64,000 bases of DNA. It comes from Butyrivibrio sp. MC2021 (lineage in GTDB: Bacteria; Bacillota; Clostridia; Lachnospirales; Lachnospiraceae). Positions 35,245 through 42,476 of the stretch are shown here, one piece after another. The notes below the pieces were generated by a model. That model was given only the letters and a program-made list of their open reading frames with translations. It searched no databases and had not been told where the DNA came from. The position numbers were made by a program, and so were the translations under genes. The stretch lies in assembly GCF_000621605.1 (NCBI RefSeq), contig NZ_JHXX01000007.1, positions 123,926 through 187,925 of the forward strand. Reading direction: 5' to 3'. How positions within the stretch are numbered: position 1 is the first letter of the stretch; each line of letters starts with the position of its first letter.

Positions 35245-36729
35245 TTATTTCTTGTGTTTCAACAAACGATACACTTTTCTGACCAGATCATATACCGGAT
35301 CAGGCAGATGTGACGCGGTCTTGTACACGCCATTTCTGATGCCTCTTGATACATTGAGCCTGATGACTCCCAGCTTCTGGGAGAGGCTCTTTTTGCCGCT
35401 GATAAATGATGCTATCAGCTCTGTATCTATCTTATCCTTGGAGGAAGCCCTGTTTTTCTTGAACTCGTCAACCCTGTCCAGAGTCATGATCTTGAGTCCG
35501 AAATAATAAAATACATTGAAGGGATTGTAGATCAGGTCGTCGAAGGGTCTCTTATAATATTCGCCGTCCTTGATATATACATGGTTCTCGAATTCCTCGG
35601 TATCATCGCCCTGCTTCTCCGTTATGCAGAGGTAATCCAGATCATTGGCTTCCCTTATGCCGTAGATTCCAAGTACACTTCCGGAATCAATGACATAGTC
35701 ATCGATATCCCTGTTACTCTCCTTGAGATAGTCCTTGAAGGCAAAAACCTTCTTATTTAGCTTGATATACTTAAAAGGTTCTCCCTTATTCAAAAAATCA
35801 ACCGTGTTGTTGCTATAAAGCATCTGCGCAACATAACGGGTTTCTTCGGGATAATCAGTGATGTGAAGGGAATTCTCCTCTATGCCGAAGACATCTCTCA
35901 TGGCCTTCTTTAAGGCAACCACCTTCTGAAGCTCATCCCCTTGGAAAAGTATAACTTCAAAGGGGTTATCTCCCAGGCAGTTATTTACCTTGGGGGTTGC
36001 GGAAAAGAATCTGGTGTCCACATCTCCGATCCAGGACATGGTGCAGTAAATCTGGGGAATCAGATGGTGCATGCCGTTGGAATTAAGATTAACTTTCTTT
36101 TCATAGACCACCCGGTACTGACTACTCATGATCTCCTTGGCCCTGCGGCGCTTGTCCTCAGGTCCTGCGGAGGGCCACAGACAGCAAAGATACAGATCGT
36201 CTCGCCATTTGCAAAGCTCAGTCACAAGATAATCAATGTCATTCTCCTGTAAGTAGCGCTTTTTAAAGAGCTCCACACCCATCTCTGCGCCGTCAACATC
36301 AAACTCGACGATGGGAACCTCCATATCAAAATATGCGGCAATGGCTACTCTGTGTGCACCGTTCATGATGATTCCGTTCTTGCCCACGGGAATAACGGAT
36401 ATTGAAGAATCCATACCCTTTTCTTTGATGCTGTCTATAAGCTTGTCGAACTCAGTGACAAAGTCGTCAAAGTTCTGCTTTTTGTCGTTGTCGAACTCTG
36501 AGAAGGTGCCCAGAGTGCAGGCTTCCAGGGTTCTTTTATAGATCCCCAGCGCAAACTCCCTGTTTCGATTCTTCTCACGGCTTTCCACATAGGCAATCTT
36601 AGCCAAAAGATCAAGCCTCAGAGGTGAAATAAGAGACCTGGCAGGCACAGTTCTGATGTTGTAGTCACCTGTCATGTCAACTTCATATAATTTACAAACC
36701 TTTTCTAATCCAAGTTTAACTAAATCCAT
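35245..36729 (-). CDS. Uncharacterised protein with ParB-like and nucleotidyltransferase-like parts
   Basis: A 494-residue soluble protein with no family I can name. Residues 110-145 (VIPVGKNGIIMNGAHRVAIA, then VPIVEFD) look like a ParB/sulfiredoxin-like phosphate-binding fold, with NGAHR at 123-127 in place of the usual DGxHR. Residues 350-367 (GSVLGIYGIREANDLDYL) look like the Gly-Ser and Asp-x-Asp core of a nucleotidyltransferase, or a LicD-like phosphotransferase. The middle (255-315) is mixed alpha/beta with HITDYPEETRYVAQML. The C-terminus is basic. Its position in a capsule operon suggests phosphate or phospho-substituent transfer onto the glycan. This is inference from weak motifs only. 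Confidence 0.5.
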   Translation of the reverse strand: MDLVKLGLEKVCKLYEVDMTGDYNIRTVPARSLISPLRLDLLAKIAYVESREKNRNREFALGIYKRTLEACTLGTFSEFDNDKKQNFDDFVTEFDKLIDSIKEKGMDSSISVIPVGKNGIIMNGAHRVAIAAYFDMEVPIVEFDVDGAEMGVELFKKRYLQENDIDYLVTELCKWRDDLYLCCLWPSAGPEDKRRRAKEIMSSQYRVVYEKKVNLNSNGMHHLIPQIYCTMSWIGDVDTRFFSATPKVNNCLGDNPFEVILFQGDELQKVVALKKAMRDVFGIEENSLHITDYPEETRYVAQMLYSNNTVDFLNKGEPFKYIKLNKKVFAFKDYLKESNRDIDDYVIDSGSVLGIYGIREANDLDYLCITEKQGDDTEEFENHVYIKDGEYYKRPFDDLIYNPFNVFYYFGLKIMTLDRVDEFKKNRASSKDKIDTELIASFISGKKSLSQKLGVIRLNVSRGIRNGVYKTASHLPDPVYDLVRKVYRLLKHKK

Positions 36730-36752
36730 TTTAATCCTTATAATTATCTGTA

Positions 36753-37655
36753 TTAAATCTGCAGGTAATCGGCCATACTTCGGCCGTTGATATCCGTCTC
36801 ACTTACGTCGTGGCCACCGGCGGGGGTAAAGGTCATCTCTCCGAAGACACAGCGTCCGTCCACATCATAAAAGTCGCATCTGACAAAAGGAAATCCCTCA
36901 GATAATTTTCTTGCTGCATCTGCCATTACATCCAGGGACCTGGGTTTCTCGGGCATTTTCTCAAAACCGCGGTATACAGCTTCAATATTACCCCTGTTTT
37001 CCTTCTTTGGACTTCCGAGATAATTCCAGTCGAGATCAAAAAAGCCTGCGGGATGATTCTTTTTATTGCGTTCCTCAATGTAAAGTACCGCCAGCGGCTC
37101 TCCATTAAAGCAGTAAAGCTTGTAATCCGGTGGAAGATCTCCTGATGAAGGCTTAAGAAACTTCTCCACTATTATCTTTTTGGGAACTCCCTTATATTGT
37201 AACTCTGCATAGCTAAGATAATTATCTCTGTAGGTCTTCTCCCACTTTTTGAGCTTAGCAGCAGCTTCATGAATATCCAGCTTGCTCTTATCACTACAAA
37301 TGATATTGTGACCGCAGCCGAAGTTCCACTTCATGGCAAACTGCTGTGGGAGGCTGTCCCAATCGATATCATCCACAGAATCATATGCGACAATAAGTTC
37401 ATTCAAAATAGAACCAAGCCCCTTTTCTTCTACATAAGAGCGAACCTGGTACTTATCCGCACATATTTTGACCTGGGGATCCTTGTTGTAGGATCTGATC
37501 TTTAAAGTAACAAGCTTGTCTGCCAGGGTTACCGGCTTGTCAAAATTCAGCCATCTGCCGGTCTTGACTCTGTGAAGGACCTTCGCATTAAGACTGGGTG
37601 ATATAACAGTAAGGGAACAGCGAAATCTGTTCGCCAGTTTTTTCTTAAAATCCAT
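36753..37655 (-). CDS. TupA-like ATP-grasp protein
   Basis: A 300-residue protein of the TupA-like ATP-grasp family, named after teichuronopeptide synthesis in alkaliphilic Bacillus. Blocks seen are KICADKYQVRSYVEEKGL, FAMKWNFGCGHNIIC, KKIIVEKFL, DYKLYCFNGEPLAVLYIEER, and the C-terminal VRCDFYDVDGRCVFGEMTF followed by TPAGG. The ATG at 37655 has AGAGGA about nine bases upstream and matches the family's N-terminus, so the frame's upstream extension to 37718 was dropped. It is the first gene of the 13-gene operon. It probably joins an amino acid or other carboxylate to a glycan component, like the other two ATP-grasp proteins. Confidence 0.83.
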   Translation of the reverse strand: MDFKKKLANRFRCSLTVISPSLNAKVLHRVKTGRWLNFDKPVTLADKLVTLKIRSYNKDPQVKICADKYQVRSYVEEKGLGSILNELIVAYDSVDDIDWDSLPQQFAMKWNFGCGHNIICSDKSKLDIHEAAAKLKKWEKTYRDNYLSYAELQYKGVPKKIIVEKFLKPSSGDLPPDYKLYCFNGEPLAVLYIEERNKKNHPAGFFDLDWNYLGSPKKENRGNIEAVYRGFEKMPEKPRSLDVMADAARKLSEGFPFVRCDFYDVDGRCVFGEMTFTPAGGHDVSETDINGRSMADYLQI

Positions 37656-37693
37656 TAAAAATTCCTCTTTAAACAAACTATAACTCAAAGGAC

Positions 37694-37702
37694 ATTTTAA
37701 CA
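37694..37702 (-). promoter_or_regulatory. Candidate extended -10 promoter of the 13-gene operon
   Basis: On the minus strand TGTTAAAAT (37694-37702) is an extended -10 element about 40 bases before the first start codon of the operon. The -35 (TTTAAT) is poor. It is the only plausible promoter between the rubredoxin terminator and the TupA-like gene. Confidence 0.35.
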
Positions 37703-37727
37703 TATTGAAGCAAGTCATTAAAGCATG

Positions 37728-37754
37728 AAAAAAGGCCCCGGAACGGGGCCTTTT
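37728..37754 (-). terminator. Rho-independent terminator of rubredoxin gene
   Basis: Perfect 11-base arms AAAAGGCCCCG and CGGGGCCTTTT flank a three-base loop, and the minus-strand transcript ends in six U. It begins seven bases after the rubredoxin stop and separates it from the polysaccharide operon. Confidence 0.9.
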
Positions 37755-37760
37755 GCTTAT

Positions 37761-37919
37761 TTACGCCTCTGTTGAGAATTCTTCCTTGCCTACGCCGCAG
37801 AGGGGGCAGACAAAATCATCGGGAAGATCATCCCACTTTGTGCCGGGAGCAATTCCGTTATCCGGATCGCCGGCTGCCTCATCATAAATATATCCGCAAG
37901 TTCCGCATACATACTTCAT
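37761..37919 (-). CDS. Rubredoxin
   Basis: A 52-residue rubredoxin. Two Cys-x2-Cys pairs bind one iron: [11 protein letters not shown] at the N-terminus and [10 protein letters not shown] near the C-terminus. The acidic, aromatic middle ([19 protein letters not shown]) is standard. The ATG at 37919 has AGGAGGG about nine bases upstream and gives the family's usual [10 protein letters not shown] start. It carries electrons in the cytoplasm, commonly to rubrerythrin or oxygen/peroxide-reducing enzymes in anaerobes. It is a single-gene unit with its own promoter and terminator, set between two polysaccharide operons without an obvious functional link to them. Confidence 0.97.
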   Translation of the reverse strand: MKYVCGTCGYIYDEAAGDPDNGIAPGTKWDDLPDDFVCPLCGVGKEEFSTEA

Positions 37920-37965
37920 AAGAAAACCCTCCTGATCATTTTGTAATAAATACCATTTCATATAT

Positions 37966-37974
37966 TTTATATCA
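37966..37974 (-). promoter_or_regulatory. Candidate extended -10 promoter of rubredoxin
   Basis: TGATATAAA on the minus strand (37966-37974) is an extended -10 about 47 bases before the rubredoxin ATG. No good -35 is seen. Further upstream, at 38024-38037, TTGTC-ACGA-GACAA is a short inverted repeat abutting the pseB stop. Confidence 0.4.
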
Positions 37975-38036
37975 AAATATCGAGGATTGCTATCCTATTT
38001 ATTTGTTATAGCTTCTCATTTTTTGTCACGAGACAA

Positions 38037-39047
38037 TCAGTGCTCTACGGCTTCGGAAAGACGTGCACGGATGTCTTCTACGCGCATCCATTCTGTATTG
38101 TTGCCGGAGCTGTAGTAGAAGCCCTCAGGAACTCTCTTTCCACCGGGAGCAATCTCAATCTCATGGGAGAAAGACATCTGAGGATAAACGATGAAGTGCT
38201 TCTCATACTCATAGGTGTTAGGAGCATCTTCCTTGGTAACCATAACTTCATCAAGCTTCTCGCCGGGTCTGATGCCGATTTCCTTGGTGGCAATTCCGGG
38301 ATACATAGCCTCTGCAAGATCTGTGATCTTGAAGGAAGGAATCTTACTGATGAAGGTCTCGCCGCCCTTAGCCTCTGAAAGAGCCTTGAGAACAAGCTCA
38401 ACCCCTTCGGGAAGGCTGATCCAGAATCTTGTCATTCTGAAGTCGGTAATAGGAAGCTCCTTCTCTCCTCTCTCTGCAAGAGTCTTGAAAAGAGGAATGA
38501 TAGAACCTCTGGAACCGGCTACATTTCCGTATCTTACGATTGAGAAATTGATATCCTTGCTGCCTGCATAAGCATTAGCTGCGATAAAGAGCTTGTCTGA
38601 AACCATCTTGGTTGCGCCGTAAAGGTTAACGGGATCAACAGCCTTATCTGTAGAAAGAGCTACAACTCTCTTAACGCCGGTCTTAAGGGCTGCATTGATA
38701 ACATTCTGAGCACCGTTGATGTTGGTCTTGATAGCCTCATCAGGGTTGTACTCACAGGCAGGAACCTGCTTCAGAGCTGCTGCATGCACAATATAATCAA
38801 CATTCTCGCAGGCTCTCTCAAGTCTTGCGCCATCTCTTACATCGCCGATGAAAAATCTCATCTTATCTGCGTGCTCTTTGTAAACCTTCTCATTAGCCAT
38901 TGTGAACTGCTTGAACTCATCGCGGGAATAGATGATGATCTTCTTGGGGTTGTAGTGCTCAAGCACGTACTCTGTAAAGCAGTGACCGAAAGAACCTGTT
39001 CCTCCGGTTACCAGTATGGTTTTGTTATCTAAAATTGACTTTTCCAT
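38037..39047 (-). CDS. pseB: UDP-GlcNAc 4,6-dehydratase (inverting), PseB
   Basis: A 336-residue SDR enzyme matching PseB/FlaA1 in length and motifs. The NADP loop is VTGGTGSFGHCF, then YSRDEFKQF, HAAALKQVPACEYNPDEAIK, STDKAVDPVNLYGATK (catalytic Asp-Lys and Tyr), and YGNVAGSRGSIIPLF. It converts UDP-GlcNAc to UDP-2-acetamido-2,6-dideoxy-beta-L-arabino-hexos-4-ulose, the first step toward pseudaminic acid and related 6-deoxy amino sugars. It follows pseC by 20 bases and is the last gene of the GT4-pseC-pseB operon. Later pathway genes (pseH, pseG, pseI, pseF) are absent from the window. Confidence 0.93.
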   Translation of the reverse strand: MEKSILDNKTILVTGGTGSFGHCFTEYVLEHYNPKKIIIYSRDEFKQFTMANEKVYKEHADKMRFFIGDVRDGARLERACENVDYIVHAAALKQVPACEYNPDEAIKTNINGAQNVINAALKTGVKRVVALSTDKAVDPVNLYGATKMVSDKLFIAANAYAGSKDINFSIVRYGNVAGSRGSIIPLFKTLAERGEKELPITDFRMTRFWISLPEGVELVLKALSEAKGGETFISKIPSFKITDLAEAMYPGIATKEIGIRPGEKLDEVMVTKEDAPNTYEYEKHFIVYPQMSFSHEIEIAPGGKRVPEGFYYSSGNNTEWMRVEDIRARLSEAVEH

Positions 39048-39067
39048 GGTAATTTCCTTCCTAAAAG

Positions 39068-40267
39068 TTACTTTCTGTACCAGTTAACAATCTTCTTAAC
39101 CGCATGGATCGCATCATCCACATCAGCGTCTGTAAGAAGAGGATAAAGAGGAATACTGATGATTCCCTCGTATACCTTCTCGGCAACAGGGCAAAGGCCC
39201 TTTTCATATCCCATTCTCTTGTAGAAGGGGAAGTAGTAAACAGGTATGTAATGAACCTGGCACTGGACGTTCTCAGCGCTCATGGCGTCAAAGAACTCTC
39301 GTCTTGTGCAGTTTAATTTATCAAGGTCAAGCTGAATTATGTAAAGATGTCTTGTGGTCTCGGACTCAGGAATCTCCTTCTGTACGATGATCTCAGGAAC
39401 ATCCGCGAATGCCTCGTTATATCTGGCTACAATCTCGCTTCTTCTCTTGGAGAACTCAGTAAGCTTGTTAAGCTGGCTGATAAGAAGAGCTGCCTGGAAA
39501 TCTGTCATTCTGTAATTAAAGCCCAGGGTCTGCATCTCATAGCTCCAGGGTCCCTCGCACTCGCCCTCGAACTCCTCGGGATTCTTGGTGATTCCGTGCT
39601 GGGAAGCAAGATGAAGCTTCTTAAAGAGCTCAGGATCGTTGGTGGTAATGGCTCCGCCCTCTCCTGATGTAACAGTCTTAACGGGATGGAAGCTAAAGCA
39701 GGTCATATCTGCCAGTGAGCCCTCCGGAACACCCTTGTACTTGGTTCCGATGGCATGGGCACCGTCTATGATAAAGATAAGTCCGTGCTTTTTGCAGATA
39801 GCGCTGATCCTGTCGTGATCAACGGCCTGTCCGGTGAAGTCCACCGCCACAACAGCCTTGGTCCTGTCTGTGATATGGGCCTCGATGCTATCGGGATCGA
39901 TATTGTAGGTCTCGGGATCGATGTCTGCAAAAACAGGCTTCGCTCCCACATATACTGCGCAATTGGCTGATGCCGCGAAGGTCATGGGTGTGGTGATAAC
40001 CTCATCTCCGGGGCCTATGCCTGCTGCTATCATGGCGCAGTGCAGAGCTGCTGTTCCGTTGGCTACTGCAACGGCGTACTTCGCCTCAGTCACTTCACAG
40101 AGCTTTTTCTCAAGGGCTGTAACCTGGGGGCCGCAGGTGATAAGGTCACCCACAAGGGCCTGTGTAACAGCCTTGACATCGCTGTCATCGATCCACTGGC
40201 GGCCGTAATAGATCTTCTCTTTTCTAACGGGAGTTCCGCCGTTTATGGCAAGTTTTTCTTTTTCCAT
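39068..40267 (-). CDS. pseC: PseC-type UDP-4-keto-sugar aminotransferase (DegT/DnrJ/EryC1)
   Basis: A 399-residue PLP-dependent sugar aminotransferase. The PLP-binding Lys is K197 in SFHPVKTVTSGEGG; IIDGAHAIG (167-175) stacks the cofactor, and NGTAALHCAMIAAGIGPGDE is the phosphate-binding region. The start INGGTPVRKEKIYYGRQWID is typical of PseC. It adds a 4-amino group from glutamate to the PseB product, giving UDP-4-amino-4,6-dideoxy-N-acetyl-L-altrosamine. The adjacent pseB supports this assignment over ArnB or DesV-like relatives. It lies 23 bases after the GT4 gene, which may use the resulting sugar. Confidence 0.9.
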   Translation of the reverse strand: MEKEKLAINGGTPVRKEKIYYGRQWIDDSDVKAVTQALVGDLITCGPQVTALEKKLCEVTEAKYAVAVANGTAALHCAMIAAGIGPGDEVITTPMTFAASANCAVYVGAKPVFADIDPETYNIDPDSIEAHITDRTKAVVAVDFTGQAVDHDRISAICKKHGLIFIIDGAHAIGTKYKGVPEGSLADMTCFSFHPVKTVTSGEGGAITTNDPELFKKLHLASQHGITKNPEEFEGECEGPWSYEMQTLGFNYRMTDFQAALLISQLNKLTEFSKRRSEIVARYNEAFADVPEIIVQKEIPESETTRHLYIIQLDLDKLNCTRREFFDAMSAENVQCQVHYIPVYYFPFYKRMGYEKGLCPVAEKVYEGIISIPLYPLLTDADVDDAIHAVKKIVNWYRK

Positions 40268-40290
40268 AAAAAAATCCTCAAATAATAAAT

Positions 40291-41454
40291 TTATTTCTCC
40301 AGGGCTGTGCGGTAAACGTTGAGGGTCTCCTCAACAACCTTGTCCCACTTATATCTCTCGCAAACATAGGAAGCGGCTTCGCTTCTGTATTTCTCCACAA
40401 GGGCCGGATTCTCCAGAAGACTCTTAAGCTTGTCCCTGAGGTCCTCATAATCTCCCTTTTTAAAGGAAAGAGCCTTGTCCTCCACAACGTCGATACATTC
40501 CGGAATATCGGAAACCAGGCAGCACTGGCCGTAACTCATGGCCTCCAGCAGGGTAAGGGGCATGCCCTCCAGGTCTGAAGGAAGAACGTAAATATAGCAG
40601 TTGCTGAGAAGCTCTGACAATACTCTGCCCTGAACGAAACCGGTAAAGATGATCCTGTCGTCTCCGGCGCTGAGCTTGGCAAGCCCCTCCTCAAATTCCT
40701 TCATATCACTGCTGCCGCCGGCGATAACCAGCTTCTTGTCTGTATCCAGTTCCTTGAAGGCCTTGATAAGATACTTAAGTCCCTTCTCGGGAACCAGTCT
40801 TCCCAGGAAAAGAATGTATCCGTCCTTCTTAAGTCCGTATCTTTTCTCTATGAGTTCCGGCAGGGTTGTAACAGGTCTGTTAACTCCGTTGGGGATAAAA
40901 ATCGTATCTCTGCCGTAGGTATTCTTGAAGTACTCCTGGGCACTCCTGGAAAGAACGATGATCTGGTCTGCCTTCCTGACAGCGCATCTCTCGCCCTTCA
41001 TAATATATCTGCTGGCAAAATGTCCCCATTTCTGTCTCTTATGATCGAGACCGTGAATGGTGGCAACACATTTTTTACCAAAAAGTTTGGGAATCCACAT
41101 GGTGGCACAGGGGCCCTCGGCGTGGAAATGAACCACATCATATCTGCCCAGTGCTGCCAGAAGCGCACCAAAAAAGGAGGCTGTGGCTGCTGCGTAGCCT
41201 CTCCTATTGATGGTAGGAACACTCTTGAGTCTCACACCCTTGTAGGTATTGCCCACGATGGCGTCGTACTCTTCCCCTGCAACATGGTGACCGGATCTGT
41301 TAAGGCATGTAACCTTATGTCCAAGTCTTGCCATTCGCACAGAGAGCTCCTCCACTACTACTTCAACGCCACCCTCTCGTGAAGGTATGCGTTTATGCCC
41401 CAACATGGCTATATTCAGTTGTCTATCTTCTATAGCTTTGCTATCTTTTTTCAC
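40291..41454 (-). CDS. GT4 family glycosyltransferase (rhamnosyltransferase-like)
   Basis: A 387-residue GT-B transferase of the group with an N-terminal DUF1972-like domain: NIAMLGHKRIPSREGGVE, HFHAEGPCA, TIHGLDHKRQKWG, IPNGVN, ILFLGRLVPEKGLKYL and LPSDLEGMPLTLLEAMSYG (donor E-x7-E). A GTG at 41454 with CGGAG eight bases upstream is the best start; the GTG at 41472 has no ribosome site, and the ATG inside MLGHKRIP would be late. It heads the operon with pseC and pseB and is driven by the promoter at 41490-41517, so its donor may be the PseBC product or a derivative. Confidence 0.87.
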   Translation of the reverse strand: MKKDSKAIEDRQLNIAMLGHKRIPSREGGVEVVVEELSVRMARLGHKVTCLNRSGHHVAGEEYDAIVGNTYKGVRLKSVPTINRRGYAAATASFFGALLAALGRYDVVHFHAEGPCATMWIPKLFGKKCVATIHGLDHKRQKWGHFASRYIMKGERCAVRKADQIIVLSRSAQEYFKNTYGRDTIFIPNGVNRPVTTLPELIEKRYGLKKDGYILFLGRLVPEKGLKYLIKAFKELDTDKKLVIAGGSSDMKEFEEGLAKLSAGDDRIIFTGFVQGRVLSELLSNCYIYVLPSDLEGMPLTLLEAMSYGQCCLVSDIPECIDVVEDKALSFKKGDYEDLRDKLKSLLENPALVEKYRSEAASYVCERYKWDKVVEETLNVYRTALEK

Positions 41455-41489
41455 TAGCTTCGCTCCGTGCACATAATATTCGACACTAC

Positions 41490-41517
41490 ATTATAACACA
41501 CTCTACAAGAATAGCAA
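41490..41517 (-). promoter_or_regulatory. Promoter of the GT4-pseC-pseB operon
   Basis: TTGCTA (41512-41517) and TATAAT (41490-41495) on the minus strand, 16 bases apart. The start of transcription falls near 41483, about 30 bases before the GTG start codon. Confidence 0.7.
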
Positions 41518-41530
41518 AAAAAGCACAAAA

Positions 41531-41556
41531 AAGCGGCCAGGCTATCCTGTCCGCTT
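41531..41556 (-). terminator. Terminator of the DUF6465-like gene
   Basis: An inverted repeat with 11-base arms (AAGCGGCCAGG and CCTGTCCGCTT, one mismatch) around a four-base loop, followed on the minus strand by a T-rich stretch. It lies about 20 bases after the stop of the 65-residue gene and just upstream of the next operon's promoter. Confidence 0.75.
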
Positions 41557-41576
41557 TCCGTAATCATTGAAAAATA

Positions 41577-41774
41577 TCAAAGCTCTACGCTGCCGGTTGT
41601 CTCACCATTAACAACATAGTACGCCTTGTTCTCCTCAGGCTTAACATAGATGTCAAGGCTCTTGATGTCCTTGCCGCCATATGCCTTCTTAGCCATAGAA
41701 ACGATCTGATCTTCTGTATAAGCCTTATCGCCAAACTGAAGTTCAATTTTTGCACTAACCTTACTTGCTGCCAT
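41577..41774 (-). CDS. Small DUF6465-like protein
   Basis: A 65-residue protein beginning MAASKVSAKIELQFGDKAYT and ending YVKPEENKAYYVVNGETTG-SVEL. The closing block is what I remember of DUF6465, a small family common in Lachnospiraceae and relatives, often with a Lys/Ala-rich N-terminal tail that this copy lacks. GGGGAGG lies before the ATG. It is a single-gene unit with its own promoter and terminator. The function of the family is unknown; the strong signals suggest high expression. Confidence 0.8.
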   Translation of the reverse strand: MAASKVSAKIELQFGDKAYTEDQIVSMAKKAYGGKDIKSLDIYVKPEENKAYYVVNGETTGSVEL

Positions 41775-41820
41775 GATTTTTCCTCCCCTTCATGAATAGG
41801 TATTAACACATATTAGCAAT

Positions 41821-41850
41821 ATTATAACTCTTTTTCCGAAAAAGTGTGAA
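41821..41850 (-). promoter_or_regulatory. Promoter and palindrome of the DUF6465-like gene
   Basis: TTCACA (41845-41850) and TATAAT (41821-41826) on the minus strand lie 18 bases apart. The spacer contains a perfect inverted repeat, CTTTTTC-C-GAAAAAG (41830-41844), placed where a repressor could block polymerase. Confidence 0.65.
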
Positions 41851-41890
41851 TGATTATTTCAAAATAGGCATATTATCTAAAGTTCCCATC

Positions 41891-41919
41891 TTTTCACCCC
41901 ATTTTTTGTAAATTATAAT
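41891..41919 (+). promoter_or_regulatory. Promoter of the 56-residue gene
   Basis: TTTTCA (41891-41896) and TATAAT (41914-41919) lie 17 bases apart on the plus strand. The predicted start near 41926 leaves a leader of about 90 bases before the ATG at 42017. Confidence 0.6.
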
Positions 41920-42016
41920 TAAAACACAAGAAAGACAGAAAATTATTTCAGAACCATTCTATTGATGCACATTTCGATCACATAAATGTCCTTAGATCCC
42001 ACAAGGAGGTGACGCT

Positions 42017-42187
42017 ATGGCAAATAAAAAATCCACTCTTTCCCAGGCAACAGCAGAATTTCTTAAGAATCTTGAGGCTATCAGACTGCAGGAGTTCAAA
42101 CCCAGTCTTCGCACCCTGACCAGTTCTGATTGTGGTATCGACCTTTCATCCTGTGCCTTTGCAGGACTTCGCACCTGGAGTAAATGA
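42017..42187 (+). CDS. Uncharacterised 56-residue peptide
   Basis: A small gene with an excellent ribosome site (AAGGAGGTGACGCT before the ATG) and its own promoter. The peptide begins MANKKSTLSQATAEFLKNLE, an amphipathic helix, and ends in a Ser/Thr- and Cys-containing tail (LTSSDCGIDLSSCAFAG-LRTWSK). The charged helical leader followed by a short Cys/Ser/Thr-rich tail resembles the general shape of ribosomal peptide precursors, but no modifying enzyme or exporter lies beside it. It may equally be a small regulatory or structural peptide. It ends two bases before the convergent 60-residue gene. Confidence 0.6.
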   Translation: MANKKSTLSQATAEFLKNLEAIRLQEFKPSLRTLTSSDCGIDLSSCAFAGLRTWSK

Positions 42188-42189
42188 CC

Positions 42190-42372
42190 TTATCCCTTAC
42201 CGAACAACAAACATAACAGAGCAATAGCCAGCAGCACAAAAGAGAAAACCTTCATCCATTTGTAGGTTTCAGGTTCCTGCTCGGCATTCTTATGAAGTTC
42301 AGCATAGGTGAAAACCACAACCGCGATGATGAAGACCACGGCAGCATAGATAATAAGAAGTTTATTCATCAT
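42190..42372 (-). CDS. Small two-helix membrane protein
   Basis: A 60-residue protein with two membrane helices: LLIIYAAVVFIIAVVVFTYA (about 5-24) and VFSFVLLAIALLCLLFG (about 42-58), separated by an acidic linker (ELHKNAEQEPETYK). GAGGGG lies before the tandem ATG start codons. No family was recognised. It is convergent with the 56-residue gene with only two bases between the stops, and no terminator is visible between them. Confidence 0.65.
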   Translation of the reverse strand: MMNKLLIIYAAVVFIIAVVVFTYAELHKNAEQEPETYKWMKVFSFVLLAIALLCLLFGKG

Positions 42373-42430
42373 TTATCCCCTCATAAATAATAGCTCTATG
42401 CTAATTATACCAATCATTCCCACACACTAC

Positions 42431-42469
42431 AAATGCAGCACCACTCTCATACAGAGCGGTGCTGCATTT
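42431..42469. terminator. Strong hairpin after the galactanase gene
   Basis: A 12-base inverted repeat (AAATGCAGCACC and GGTGCTGCATTT) with inner pairing CTC/GAG, eight bases beyond the GH53 stop. The minus-strand side lacks a clean U-run, so it may act as a weak terminator or a 3'-end stabiliser. Confidence 0.65.
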
Positions 42470-42476
42470 GGTTTTG

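Noticed and set aside
1..37655. A Gram-negative O-antigen locus
   Set aside because: Despite Wzx/Wzy-like genes, there is no Wzz, waaL or outer-membrane export gene in view, and the rest of the window (choline-binding repeats, lipoprotein signal, ribosome sites) is Gram-positive in style.
38024..38037. TTGTC-ACGA-GACAA as terminator of pseB
   Set aside because: It has only five-base arms and no U-run in the transcribed direction; it overlaps the stop codon and may be an operator or chance.
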